Position numbers and translations under genes: made by a program
DNA from: Todiramphus chloris collaris
Taxonomy: Eukaryota; Chordata; Aves; Coraciiformes; Alcedinidae
Direction: 5' to 3'
Assembly (NCBI GenBank): GCA_025345505.1
Contig: JANVCC010000077.1
Location: forward strand, 4,398,607 to 4,462,606
Length of the DNA: 64,000 nt
The notes under the pieces: generated by a model
What the model was told of the DNA's origin: nothing
What the model saw: only the letters and a program-made list of their open reading frames with translations
The model's database searches: none
In this document: positions 27,476 to 39,777 of the stretch, piece by piece
Numbering within the stretch: position 1 is the stretch's first letter
Layout: each line of letters begins with the position of its first letter

Positions 27476-30400
27476 ACGGGGAGCAAACAACCAACCCTAT
27501 TGAATTAACTTTAATGCAGAGACACAGACCAAAAATTTCTATTGTCAATCCCATCATGCAATATCAGTGAGAGGACGTGAGGCCAAAAGCAGGACTTCAT
27601 CCTGAAATACATACCCTTGTCTTTTGCTCCCTGTGTCAGTTCTTAACAGTGTATTTTTTTAGAACTAGCCTGCTATGGAGAGTTGCTAAACATACATCAC
27701 CAGCCCAACAGAGCACTAACAGGAGTCTGCGGCAATCAACTAAATGGACCGAGCGAGAGCTGGGAGGAAGATAGTGTGGGAGAATTTTAAAGTGAATTGG
27801 TGTGTTCATAAAAAATGACAAATGGCCCAAAAGACTCAAGGTCCCTGTTCATTCAGGAAAGATGGAGAAGTGGTGCAAGCTCCAGGAGCAGGGCTGTGCT
27901 GGGCTGCACAGCTTGTGGAGCTACCGGGACACAAACCCCACTTTTCCTCCCCACTTCCCTGTAGGCACTGGGCTAAGCACAGGCATTGTGGGGCTGTTTG
28001 GGGCCCCTCCTGGCAATGGAAGGTGCAGCTGGCTTGTGGTCCTCTACTCCTGTTTCTTTACCAGGCCTCAAATACCACCAAAGCGAACCCTGGAAATCAA
28101 ATCTCAACACATGCTGAGTCCCAGCAATCCCTCAGTAGCCCTCCACAACATCCAGCATCATGTAGTGTAGGAATAACAGAGAAGGCTTTTGGAATTTTTT
28201 TCCTCCCTTTCAGGTCTGCCCGGTTCCGTTTTTACAGCTTCAGATGGGAGTTGGTTCTGCTTCTTGTGCCTCTGCCACCTGTGCCCAGGAAAAGCAGGAA
28301 TTCAGTAGGCTGCAGCCCTACTGCCTGTAGAAAGAGGGTTCAGCTGGAGCCCAGTCTGTCCCCATTTCTCCTCCTTGTCCTTTGAGGAACTGCTGCAAAG
28401 CCAAAGCCAGCACCTAAGTCAGGTGGGTAACAGGGGAGTCTGAGCCTAGGTGTGCTCAATTCCCAACTTGATGTGACAGTGCAGACACGGTGTCATTCAC
28501 AAGCTGAAGACCTCCAAGACGCTCTGTGTCTTCAGTGTCTCTGAAGAAAGAGAAGTTGCCTGGAAAAAAATTTTTCTTCCTGCTCAGCCCTGCTCTGCTC
28601 TTCTCATACGGCATCACATCCCCTCAGAACAGCAGAGGCTGTTCCACGGCACAGCCACACCAGAGCAGTGTGCACCAATGGAGACCGGCAACATGGGCAG
28701 ATGTCTACAACAGTGGTCCCCACCACTCCTCACACAGCACCAGGAACTGCTCCACAGCCTGCCACCAAGAGATCTCTAAGGTTTGTGGCTGCCTAGAGAG
28801 GGAGGATGACCATGAAGCACTGGCTGGGGGTAAGTTAGTTAATGAAGCACCATGAGAGAAGTGCTCATACATCTGTAGGCTCAGTACTGTCACAGTTCCG
28901 AGGTATTGGACTGGGTGGATTCTTACCTTTGTCATTTGCTATTACTCTAATAGCACTGTGCTAGGCTCTTTTCAGACCCACTGGGATAAATTATCATGGT
29001 CACCATTCAGTTCTGTTCAGAAATACACATACCTGCAATAGGGTAAGTCCATTGCTGTATGAAGCTCATACTGTTGGCTAGCAGCCAGCACACTGTACTG
29101 ACAGAACAGCCGTGCTAGATCTCTTTGCAGACAAGAGTGCAGCAGCAGCAAAGCCAGGTCACTACAGCTTGTTCCCTAATCCATATCCAGTAGCTGGGAA
29201 GAATTACAGAGGACCACAGCAGGCAGAAAGAGAAACATCTAATTTCCCCAGCCCCACCCCTATGTAATTCACAGGGCTCAAAACCAATTTGTCCTGACTT
29301 CCACAAGTGTGGAAAGAGAATCGGGACTCACATATTTATTTATTATGGTGTTAAAAGGGAAGAAATCAAGCAGATAGTAAAGCAATGGCTTTGGTTGGTT
29401 GGTTTTTTTCCTTTCTCCAGCCCTAAATTTACTGGGACATGCATTCAAGGAAGCCTCCAGAGACACCCCAGTCCTGCAGTTGACTTCCCCCACTGAGTAG
29501 ATTGCTTAGTTGCATTTACACTACCTGACCCAGTTTTCATCTCCCTGTTTGAAGATAAAAGAAAATCATACCAAAAACCAAGTGCAGCCCAGATACACTT
29601 AGAGAGGCTCTGGATCATGAATCGTATCGAAAGGAAACTTGAGGAAAAAAAGGCACCTCATTGTACCCAGTGTACAAAAGGGGCTGGTATCATATTTACT
29701 TTCACAGTGACTTGACCAGCCCCCTGCCTTCCTCCTTGTGCCAGATTTCATCCTCTTATCTAGGCTGTAACCACACACACCTGTTCTAACACAACTGTAA
29801 CTTCAGCTTGTTGTGGACTAAGGCAAGCTGTGTGTGCGCAAAGTACCACATACACCACACACTTCTGGCAGGGTAGGGTGCTTAACCTCAAGATGTTTCT
29901 CTGCAAGAACCCAAAGCCATCTGCCCACACGATGAGCTTCTCAAAAATTAAGGTGACTGATGTCAGTATTGGAAACCTGGATATCCCACTACATCACACA
30001 TCTCACAGCCTTTTCTGCAGACAAAGATGCAGTTTTGTAGCTCGCAGCTAAGTGCACAAAAATTTCATTTTGAGGAGGTCACCAGCAGAGAGACCAGCTT
30101 TTCCATCAATTTCTGTAAGCCCTCCACAAACCTCAACTAAATTTACTCCCAAGTCTTTCCCCACATCATATTTTGTGACTGGTCTGACCGCAGCCTGAGG
30201 GACTGCTCTTAAAGTTCTGCCTAATGAATATCATAATATGGCCTCTTGATTAATTTTTCATCCCAATGACAATGAATGGACTTGGGCTTCAAATGAGAAA
30301 TAACTTCCAGTTCTGTCAGGAGGAAAAGCTCCACTTCGTGTGTGTGTGTGCAGACAGATGCACATGTACTCACACATGCGACTGACCAAATTCTACCTAC

Positions 30401-33400
30401 TTGCAACCAAAACAGATGAATTTCAAGCAGTCCCTGCCCCGAAAGTTTCTCCTTCTACCTTTCATGTGTTAACAAAACACATCATAGTGTCCTATTTTCC
30501 CTTGCATTTTTAAAAGTGAGAGCTCTAGAGTAATTTAATGTCCCCATTTACCACACATTTTATTGAATACAAAAATCAATAACAAACTGCTGGTCAATAA
30601 ATAGCTGCTTGTGGAAGGGAAAAGCTTCTTGCAGGTGCTAAAAAGGTAAAAACAGAGGAATAACTAATATGTGTTTGACAGTGCAACCAGGCTGTAACTA
30701 ATAAGGGGAATGTATCATCTGTTAGGAGTAAGTTTTCATTCCACAGCTGCCTCGTAGACCTTTTCTTTGGCTGCCTGCAAGAGCCAGGCATAGGAAGTTA
30801 CCATCTCAGACAGATGTTTCCACCAAGCAAAGACAACTTTTTTGCATCTCTTTGAAAGTAGTTATTGCTTGCACAGAATCATTTCCTCCAGTCCCCAGAA
30901 AGTTAAAAGCCACTTTCACATTCCTGTGAAGTAGGATGTTGATCCTAATGCCCTCATCATCATGTGTCTGTATCCATTGTCTCATCAGGGTTGGGATCCT
31001 GCTTCCTCACTGACACAGATCTTCTAATCTTTACTGCATGACCTAAAAGCAGATGCTAGCTGTAGCCTATCACCATGTTCTGTTACCTTGGTATTGTCCA
31101 GCAGAAGAGGCCCTGACTAATTCTTCATGCCTTCACTCAATCAGAAGTGAACTCCACTGAACTGGAGAGGACTCTGGTCACCCCTGGCAGGCTGGCTTCA
31201 ACTCATGGAAGTAAAGCAAAAAGGAGAGGAAGAAAAATGTTATGGTGGATACTCTGTAAAATAAAAGTGCCCATAAAAACCAAGCTCTCAAACCGATGGA
31301 GGAATAAACGCATCAACTGAAATTCACAAATGAGTTCTTACATTTTTAGAAACTACCTCTATTCCCTCTGGTCTCCAAATCCTTCAGCGAAGTGCTCCGG
31401 ATTGTCAGGGTGCAACAATCACCTCTGCTCAACCTCACTTTAGTGACCTAGAGATCCAAATGGCACTGAATTCACATAGACCCAGGTGCTGTGTGCAATC
31501 TTTATTTAGACAGACCATAACCTGATTTCTTTTTTTCCAGATGAAGACAGAAAGATGAAAGAAGGGGCTTGAAGCAGGAAATAGTGAGTCTACAAGGTAG
31601 ATTTCAAGTCCTTTGCCTTGGCAGCCAGGGTCTATCAGTAAGGTTTTGTGGACATATTCCTGCTGCTTTATACCACTGTCCAAACAATTCAAATGCACCT
31701 TCTGCCTTCTTTTGCTCCTTAAGCTTTTATTTCCCCCTTCATTGCTATCATATTTTAGTTAGAAGTCATCACTCTACATTATCCCACTGTTGTGACCCCT
31801 CGGGTACCTCAGCTATTAGATTAGACTGCCCCATCATGAAGACAAGGATATTGATACTATCTATACATCCATCCTGGTGAACTGCTAACCACTACAAGAT
31901 CACCTTGAGGGAGAAGGCATTTAAAATGCCCAAGAAATTAAATTTAGAGGGGAAAAAAAGTCAAAGTCAGAAAGAAATGAGGTATTTGCCTGCATGGGGT
32001 ACAAGTACATGGAATAACAGCCTTCAGCAAAAATTACCTCCTTCCAACAAGAAGTCACGGCTGCTGGCTTTTTTTTTATAGAAGTGAGTATGAACAAAGG
32101 ACTGAACTGTACAGGTAGGAGAAATAATTGAGCCTGTAATCAGTCATATGTCTCCAGATGGAGGCTTATTAGCTATTCAGGTAATGTACATTAAAATTCT
32201 GACAAGTTCATACCAAAGTCCAAACAACACAACCACCTCCCCAGCACATCTGTGGCCTGTAAGGACCTCTTTCAACCCTCGGCACTGTAGTGTTCCAGTC
32301 AGAGGCAATGAGGAGAATGCTCCAGCTCTGAACCCAATCCATACAGAGCAGCGATGCAAAGGCATCAGGATGTAAACAGGCTGCCATTTGGTATATTTAG
32401 GGTTTAATCTATATGTAAATTTCCTGAACATAATTCAATAAAAAAATAATTCACAAAAATTTACGTTTACAACTTTGGGCGTGATCCTTTGTCTTTAACT
32501 AATGGTCTCAGCTCTGTACTGCTGTATTTTATAACACAGAGCTGATAGGTTGTTTGAACAGGAGCAGAACTGAACATTTGCTTTTGTAAAAACAAAAGAG
32601 CCCTGAGAAGTTTTGTTAGATGAGCAACAAGCAGTGGTGAGGCACACAAGACCTCTAGTGAGTTTAAGTCTCTTGTAAGCTAGGCATCTGTGAACTGATG
32701 CAGGAAAACCAGAAGAATAGCATCAACATCCAGCTTAGCTTTTAAATCATGCGACCTGCTGAACCCTTCCAGCTTGCCTGCCTCATCTCCAGCTGCTTAT
32801 TAAAATGAGGTAGACAATCCACTGCTTCACATATGTTACATGGGAAAGGTGGGTCATTATTCCAAGTACTGGGACTGACTCCCAAGAAGCCTTTGAGATA
32901 TAAATTCAGATCATTTGACATTTCCCACCTGCTGCTAAACCTCACTTGGACCATACATACTGGATATGGAATTTTTGTACCACATGACACAGGTGAATGA
33001 GTTGTGATGTGTAGAAACCTTAAGTCTTTGTCCATACAAGCAGTGGTAAAATATGAACAGTCAAAAATAACTCCCATTATGGATATAAAAAACCCCATTA
33101 CAGTTCAGACCACAGTCTGGTCTCCCTCAGTTTCTGGTCTTTAACAGAGGGACCATCTGACCATGTATCAAACACACAGCGGCCTCCAACGGTTCCTCCA
33201 GCACCCAGCTAACAGGCTGAGGTCTCCACCCTCCCCCAGTGGAAGGGTGTGGGCACCAGTATATTTAAGTCATGATTGTGACTAACCTGGAGTACTCAGG
33301 AGAGCTTCCCAACCTATGCCCCAAGTCAGTGTGAGCACACACCAGCAATTGTCTCCCTGTCCCCCAGCCCATCTGTCTTTTGAATAAGCACACAGACCAG

Positions 33401-33694
33401 CAGGGATGCTCCAACTCGATCCTCAGTTTGGAGAATCAAAGATGAGGACTTTAGAGACTTCTGTGTAGATCACCTGCCCCACAGTCAAAACACAGATTAC
33501 AATCACTTGAAGATTTGCAGAAGCTGAGAAACCAAAATATCATGGACCTCCATAGAATTGCCCCAAGTGAATTCCACCTAACTCAGTGTCAGGTCAAGAG
33601 CATTCTGAATGACATATTAAGAGCCATCAGCAGGAGCTGAGATCTCCAGAAGATCTGGCTAGACTGAGTATTAAAAAAAAGCCATTTGCATCAG

Positions 33695-33850
33695 AGACAT
33701 CATATCAAGGCCAGAAAAGGTCCTTAAAAAAAGACATAGGTCACTACCACCTCTAGTTCCTCCTACAATGAGAACAATAACTCTCCAAGACAGCCAGCCT
33801 TGATTGAAAGTCTTCAAGGAATGGAGATTCATCATTCCATTAACTCTCAC
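33695..33850 (-). repeat. Possible old CR1 3'-region fragment
   Basis: AGCCTTGATTGAAAGTCTTC, then AAGGAATGGAGATTCATCAT and TCCATTAACTCTCAC, resembles the block of CR1 minus-strand sequence (family-like: CTTGAAAGCCTCCAGGGATG then GAGATTCCACCACC). The orientation would match the copy at 36164. No terminal 8-mer is visible, so the limits are guesses. Confidence 0.4.
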
Positions 33851-36163
33851 AATTTCTCATTTCCATAGCAGCAAAACAGTACTTTTCATGCAAGCTGAGA
33901 AGCAGGCATGTAGAAAGGAAATGCTCATACATATAGAAGGAATGAATCACGAATGCTCATACTTAATATCCGTTTAAATCTCTGGCACTAACATGCAGGT
34001 TATAAACAAGAGACCTAACAATTTTATCTAGATGCAAAAATGTTCTTTTCAATCTTAAATCCTGTGTAATGTATGAAATGCTAAAACATATACTTTTGCA
34101 TATAACCAAGCCATTCATATTCAGATGGTTTAATTGTCTAGTTCAGAAGGAGCTGCATTAGTTAGCTGCATGTAATTTTCAGACTATTTTATTCATATCA
34201 TGTTTGTAGAAAGACTGAAAAAAAATTAGATTCTATGCATTTTGATAGCTTCACCTTAAGAAGTAGGAATATTTACTTGCCATATCTGATTAAAAATTTA
34301 CCAGTTAGTAATACCGAATTGGGAAAATTTAAACATAATTTCAAGGCAAAATACATGAAGAGTACATGCAGGTAAGTTAAGAGCAAACCTGTTGCAAGCA
34401 AAATCAATAAAAATATTCATTTAAAACCTTGTCTGTTCAGAGTTAATGGCTCTCCTAGAAGTCTCTCCAACACCTTAAGGGGAAGACAATGCACAATGAA
34501 GACGTTTAATTAACCTTAACTCTGACCCTCACAGCAATAGCATTCACGTATCTTGCAATCATTATTTCTTTCCTACCTGTTATGTACCTCTGAGAGCACA
34601 CTTTCTCATCACCTTCTCATCACACAGATCTTTCTGTGCTTTCTCCAAGATAAGCATATGGGAGGCTTAATAAAATCACATGAGGAAGTATAGGCAATGG
34701 AATGAGATTAAAGATAAACACAGATGATCATCTCTTCTGCTGGGACGGGGAAATCTTCAAGATATGAGATGATCTGTAGTAATGCAAATGCAGCTGTTCC
34801 TCTGCCCTGGCTGTACTGCAATAGGAGATCGATCAACAGAGAGGAAGAGTTATAGGGAGAGACAATCTTATCTTCTACATTCAAAAGAAACTACATGATT
34901 CTGGGAATGACAAATGCTGTCAGATCACCCTCTTGCCTTGGTTCCCTCTTTGTAAAAAACACAAATGACCAGGACTTTCATATGGACAGCAAAGTAGCAA
35001 GTCCTGTGGAGCTAAGATGAAGAATGAGAAGAAGAAACAGGATCAGGCTCCTTCTTTTTTCTCCAGTTTTCTTCTAGCACTCTTTGTAAAATCTCCCCCA
35101 CCCCCAACAACGTAACCATAATGAAAACCTTAGAGTGGGAGTTGTTAGATATTTATTCACTAAAAGGTTTGCAGCTCATCTTCCAGATTCACTGCAAATT
35201 TACACGAGTGTCAATAATTCCTGAAAATAAACTGAAAATAGAAAAATAATGAGCATTTTGAAGAGATGAATGAGAAATACCTGATATACACACAGAATTT
35301 CTCGGTGTTCACAGGGATCTGTAAGGACATAGAGGTTTAATGGAAAGGAACCCCACATTCCAGAGAAATTCCTGTGATGGAAAGTGATGTAAGAAAGGTG
35401 TCATTCCCTTGACCCACAAAGAATACCCACAAAGGAAGAAAGACAGGTCTTAAAGAGCCATATCTGCTGAAGGCTGACACACATTAAGCCTTCAGCTGCA
35501 CTGAAGGAAGAGCAAAAAACACAACTGAAAGGTGTATTTGGAAGTTATTTGGAGAAGAAGAGAACTATCTCTTCTGCAACATAACAAAACAGACTTCCTA
35601 AAACAGCATAGTTATGGGAAATAGTGCCATAAACAGAATGTAGACCATTCAGAAGAGTAAAATTCTGTGTAACACAGATTATTTTTCTTGGACTTGCAAA
35701 GGCAATATACTTTCACTGTATCGGGTGGTAACTGAGAAAGTAACACAAAAATCCTCTTAAATCAATGAAGAGACTGCCATTGACTTTATCAGACTATAAA
35801 TCCAGTCTCAAAGAAGATAAGTGCTATGTGTGTGCTTTCTGTCATTGATAAATGATGGAACTGAGAAGAGATATTTTCCAACCATAACCAGTTCCTTTGG
35901 ATTCATCCAAGTGCAACTCAGGGCTGAAAACAACATCCTCTGAAATGCAGCCTCTTCCAGGGCAGCACAGGGATCTTATAAACAGTGTGGTTCAGCAGCA
36001 TAACCTGCTTTAGAGAAAAGAGCAGCCCAAGCACTCATACACTGGTGAAGAGTATGTAGCCTATGAGTGCCCAAAGATGTATGGATATGTTTTAACATAT
36101 CAAAATCTCAGAACAAACACAAGTGCTTGCATTGCCTCCCGCAGGCTGCCCAGGAGCTGGCAT
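33851..36163. other. Intergenic, nothing recognised
   Basis: AT-rich, purine-rich unique sequence with no ORF of 60 codons or more on either strand and no recognisable repeat. Confidence 0.75.
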
Positions 36164-36672
36164 TCATAGAACCATAGAATGTTAGGGGTTGGAAGGGACC
36201 TAGAAAGATCATCTAGTCCAACCCCACTGCCAGAGCAGGATCACCTAGACCAGGTCACATAGGAGCGTGTCCAGGCGGGTTTTGAACGCCTCCAGAGAAG
36301 GAGACTCCACAACCACCCTGGGCAGCCCGTTCTAGTGCTCTGTCACCCTCACAGTGAAAAAGTTTTTCCGTGTGTTTACCCTAAACCTCTTGTGCTCCAA
36401 CTTACTCCCATTGCCTCTTTTCCTAACATTGGACAACACTGAGAAGAGCCTGGCTCCATCCTCCTTACACTCACCCTTAACATATTTATAGACATTAATG
36501 AGGTCCCCCCTCAGTCTCCTCTTCTCCGGGCTAAAGAGACCCGGCTCTCTCAGCCTCTCCTCATAAGGGAGATGTTCCGCTCCCTTAATAATCTCAGTGA
36601 CCCTGTGCTGGACTCTCCAGTAGCTCTGTACTTCGTGAACCAGGGTGCCCATAACTGGACACAGGTCCTTCA
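36164..36672 (-). repeat. CR1 LINE, 5'-truncated copy (RT C-terminus and 3' end)
   Basis: The plus strand starts TCATAGAACCATAGAAT, the reverse complement of the CR1 3' end, and continues GGTTGGAAGGGACCTAG, so the insertion is on the minus strand. Its minus-strand frame encodes the conserved C-terminal block of CR1 ORF2, including [40 protein letters not shown] and FFTVRVTEH. The next codon is TAG where the family has TGG (Trp); it is followed by NGLPRVVVESPSLEAFKTRL in the same frame. Truncation near 36672 is typical of incomplete target-primed reverse transcription. With one stop and otherwise one open frame, it is a moderately young dead copy. Confidence 0.95.
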
Positions 36673-38719
36673 ATCACCAGACCCACTACTTTGGAAAATG
36701 CTAAGATGAAGTCAGCTCAATCCTGTTTCATTCATGAGATTCGATGTGATGATAGGCCAAGGCCTTACAACTTGAGGGCAATGGCCTTTTGCATCCATAT
36801 ATGAAGTAAAATATCTGAACTCATTACTTGCTGGAGCAGACAGCATCTGTTATGTCATTCTGCAGACTGTTAAAATAAATGACTTTGAAAGATCAATACT
36901 GGTAAAAGATACCAGGGGAGAGGCAGACAGGTAGCTTAGATGGGAAAAGCCAAACTCTTCATCAAGGCTCTGATTTGTGCTCATAATGTTTTGGTTGTTT
37001 CCTTAGACCTGACTTTTCAAAGCCTCACAGATCTGCCTGCACAGACAGACCTGGCTGCAGGTGAGCTTAGACAGCATGAAGAGATTACAAAGAGAATTTC
37101 ACTGGTAGAAAGTAAGGCCTACGTTTAGCTGCAACACCCAGGCTCTGACTGTGCTTGCTAAGAGTGAGTCTAGTGGCACATGACAGCACTAAGCTTGCTC
37201 CCTTTCTTTGAACCAGACACAGATGGGCCATGCAACACCCCTGGCCTGAGTTACCCACTCTTGCACACCCATCCATGATCCACGTACCCCAGGGGTTAGA
37301 CCAAAACCCAGTGACTTCAAGGACTTGTTGAGCGAACTGCAGAAGAATCTATCTGGCAGCAGATATGAATGATTTTCTGATAAATACTCCTTCCCTGCCC
37401 TCTGAAATCCACGTGCTGCAGCTGATAGCCCAGCTATTGAGTTGTATTGGAAAAGAGGCATCTTGCTTTGCAGCTTTTGCTTCGACCCTGCTAGTTCAGT
37501 GCAGCCATGAACTTTTGCCTTCTTGCATGTAATATTTTGTTAACCAAAGCAGGAAAAGCATGTGAAAAAAACCACCTCATCCTAGAAGGAAATTAGCATC
37601 CAGCAGCCTAATAAACCATTCTCTGCATCACATGCAGGGTGATGTAATTAAAGCCATAAAATATTCAGAATTGATTTCTGCATTTGGAAGATACACTTGC
37701 AACAAACCTGATGATGGCTGCTGCTGTGTGCCAGGGAGAGGAATTATCCCCCAAAAGGCTCTTCTCCCTAGGAAGCCTGCTAGTGCCATCCTGCCTTTCC
37801 CAGGGGAGGTGAAGGCCGGATAACCCAGGCAGCAAATAGAGTCAGTCCCTGCCCAGCTCCAGCTCACTGTTTCAGAATTTGAACTGGACTGTTCTCCTGC
37901 AAAAAAATTCCTCGAGCATGTTTATGCTGTCACCCAGATGCACAGCCAAGCCAAGCAGCATGCCCTGCAGCAGTGCTTGTGCCAACACACACCAGTAACC
38001 AGCCTCTGCTCACCCACTCGGCAGCAACTGAACGCATCAGCAAAGCACGGGGCACCCAGACATCCGCAGGTTAATGAGATGTGCCCACAGATTCACAGTG
38101 CTTGTGGAATTGGTCCCAGTCCCCAAGAGGCTGATGATTTACTGATGTACCTCGTGACACAGTGACGTTTTCAAGCCTCCTCCTGCCCTGCCAATAGCAG
38201 CACTGCTTTAAACATCCCATCTGTTATTTCCCATAGAAGAAAAGTCTTCCCTAACCAAAAATTTTGTTTTGATGGTCTTGTTCAGCAAGTGTGCAAGTCT
38301 CCTCAAGTCTGTCATTTCCCCTTTAAAAGCAGAAAAAAACCCCTAATTTAGAAAGTCTGGAAAGAAGCATGATAAGTAAAGATTAAAAACCTCTTGAGGC
38401 GAGATCATTGGCAATAATGCTTTAAGCTGTACAGTAAACAGAAAGTATCTGATCTGCTTTAAGAGATCTTTAAACTCTGGATCACATTCTTGCTTCTCCG
38501 CTTTCTACCCCCATTCCAGACACTGCAGTGACAGCTTTGCCAGGTCTCACTCATGACACTGAAGGGCAGGGTTGTGAAACTAGTCATCTCCTTGCAAAAC
38601 CAAAGGAGATACTTTCTTATGTGTAGTGGCCTGCTTAAGAAAAGAGGGGAGGGGAGATAGCTGCTGCATCCAGCAGTGCTACAATCACAGAAGAAATAGG
38701 ATCTACCTTGAAACACTTC
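36673..38719. other. Intergenic, no gene recognised
   Basis: Unique sequence between the two CR1 segments. It could include decayed repeat sequence, but no CR1 block is readable. Confidence 0.65.
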
Positions 38720-38843
38720 GGTAGGAGATCTCCAGGCTGATGCCTCCCACCAAGTCTCCACCCACCTCAACACAGGAAAGAAGATTGGGAACTCCAGGAC
38801 CACCTCTGCTGCACTAGAACTGCTGCAGAGCACATTTACCCCA
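38720..38843. repeat. Direct repeat B at inner (3') end of CR1 half-element
   Basis: From GTAGGAGATCTCCAGGCTG to CAGAGCACATTTACCCCA, this is the second copy of the repeat at 41193-41316. It directly abuts the point where CR1 ORF2 homology stops. Beyond the repeat on the left, the sequence no longer matches the CR1 leader. Confidence 0.75.
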
Positions 38844-38844
38844 G

Positions 38845-39201
38845 TCTCTTTTTGTCATCACTCACCAGGTGGAGCTCCATGAATTCTAGCTGCTCCTTGA
38901 TGTAAAGGGCAACATCCTCTCCTCGCCTTCCCTGCCTGTCATTCCTGAAGAACTTACACCCTTCTAATCCAACAGTCCAATCATAGGAGTCATGCCACTG
39001 TGTCTCTGTGATGCCGATCAGACCATAGCGCAGCAGGCACGAAAGCATCTCCAGCTCCTCTTGTTTATTGCCCGTGGTGCGGGCATTCACATAAAGGCAT
39101 TTGAGCTGAGCCTCTGACAAAGCACCTGGAGCTCCAGAACAAGTACAGTTGCACTTCAGCTGGGTTAGGGGTTTCGCCCCTAACACTGGCATATCACCCA
39201 T
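38845..39201 (-). pseudogene. CR1 ORF2 N-terminus, AP-type endonuclease fragment
   Basis: ORF2 of CR1 begins with an apurinic-like endonuclease that nicks the target DNA. The minus-strand frame is open for about 120 codons and contains KCLYVNARTTGNKQEELEML, YGLIGITETQWHDSYDW and GRRGEDVALYIKEQLEFMEL. These are the first conserved blocks of the domain, and the glutamate in ITET is the expected metal ligand. Compared with the family, Trp after ITET is Gln and the GRRGGGVAL loop reads GRRGEDVAL. Homology ends near 38845, so only about the first third of the domain is present and there is no reverse transcriptase. The open frame is a remnant and not a gene. Confidence 0.9.
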
Positions 39202-39413
39202 AGGCTCAACTCTAGTGAGCCTGGTTTCATCTCCTTCCCCCTTTACACCTAGTTTAAAACCCTTTCAGTGAGCCCTGCCAACTCATGTGCAAGAATCCTT
39301 GTCCCCCTTGAAGACAGCTGAACTTTGTCAGTCCCCAAGAGGCCCAGTGCCATGTAAATGTTTCCATGATCAAAGAAACCAGAATTCCACCAGTGGCACC
39401 AGCCTCTGAGCCA

Positions 39414-39419
39414 CTCGTT
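39414..39419. repeat. Target-site duplication, left copy (CTCGTT)
   Basis: Six bases directly before the LTR, identical to the six directly after it. The matching sequence lies within CR1 ORF1. Confidence 0.9.
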
Positions 39420-39771
39420 TGTGGATGCTGAAAAGCTTCTAGCAGAGGAATTTTCCTAGGTTCTCACAATATTCGGTGAGAATCCTGCCTTTCTCACACG
39501 TGTTATGAGAAACAGTAGGATGGTTTTGTAAACTAGACCAACACCCGGTGTTTTGCTGAGTTCTGTTTATGGTACATTGGAAAAATATTTTGAAATAGGT
39601 GCTGTAGGACTTCAGCCAATCACCCTAGGAGATGGGTGATCACTGACCAATCGCCCTATGGGGCTATGGTATATAAAATGGGGTTGTAAATTAATAAAGT
39701 TGCTTCTTTTGCCTGCTCTTGCTGAATTTATATGTTGCTGCATCTCTCCGCTCCCGGCATAAACAGCGACA
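39420..39771 (+). mobile_element. Solo LTR of an endogenous retrovirus, class II (ERVK-like) by target-duplication length
   Basis: This 352-bp element starts TGTGGATGCTG and ends CAGCGACA, giving TG...CA termini. It is flanked on both sides by the identical 6-bp CTCGTT (39414-39419 and 39772-39777). Removing the element and one duplication restores the CR1 ORF1 frame across the join. It carries plus-strand signals in LTR order: CCAAT at 39616-39620 and 39647-39651, TATATAAAA at 39670-39678, and AATAAA at 39693-39698. No internal retroviral sequence remains, so it is a recombined solo LTR. A 6-bp duplication fits alpha/beta-type (class II) integrases; the family itself is not recognised. Confidence 0.9.
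39647..39698 (+). promoter_or_regulatory. LTR promoter and poly(A) signal core
   Basis: A CCAAT box (39647-39651) is followed 19 bp later by TATATAAAA (39670-39678) and then AATAAA (39693-39698). This close TATA to poly(A) spacing is usual in compact retroviral LTRs. Transcription would start near 39700 and run rightward into the antisense of CR1 ORF1. Activity today is unknown. Confidence 0.7.
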
Positions 39772-39777
39772 CTCGTT
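39772..39777. repeat. Target-site duplication, right copy (CTCGTT)
   Basis: Six bases directly after the terminal CA of the LTR, identical to the left copy. The lack of any difference suggests the insertion is younger than the decayed CR1 it interrupts. Confidence 0.9.

Larger units (their letters stand above)
25046..33694. other. Intergenic, no gene recognised
   Basis: Unique sequence. GC content rises at about 26.5-27.1 kb and 27.8-28.4 kb, where the longer ORFs (136, 187 codons) occur. None shows a domain or exon-like splice context that I could support. Confidence 0.7.

Noticed and set aside
27822..28385. 187-codon plus-strand ORF.
   Set aside because: Low information, no domain, and an overlapping 122-codon ORF in another frame; likely chance.
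39420..39771. A full provirus or retroviral genes around the LTR.
   Set aside because: Both sides of the LTR are CR1 ORF1 with a matching target duplication, so no internal retroviral sequence is present.
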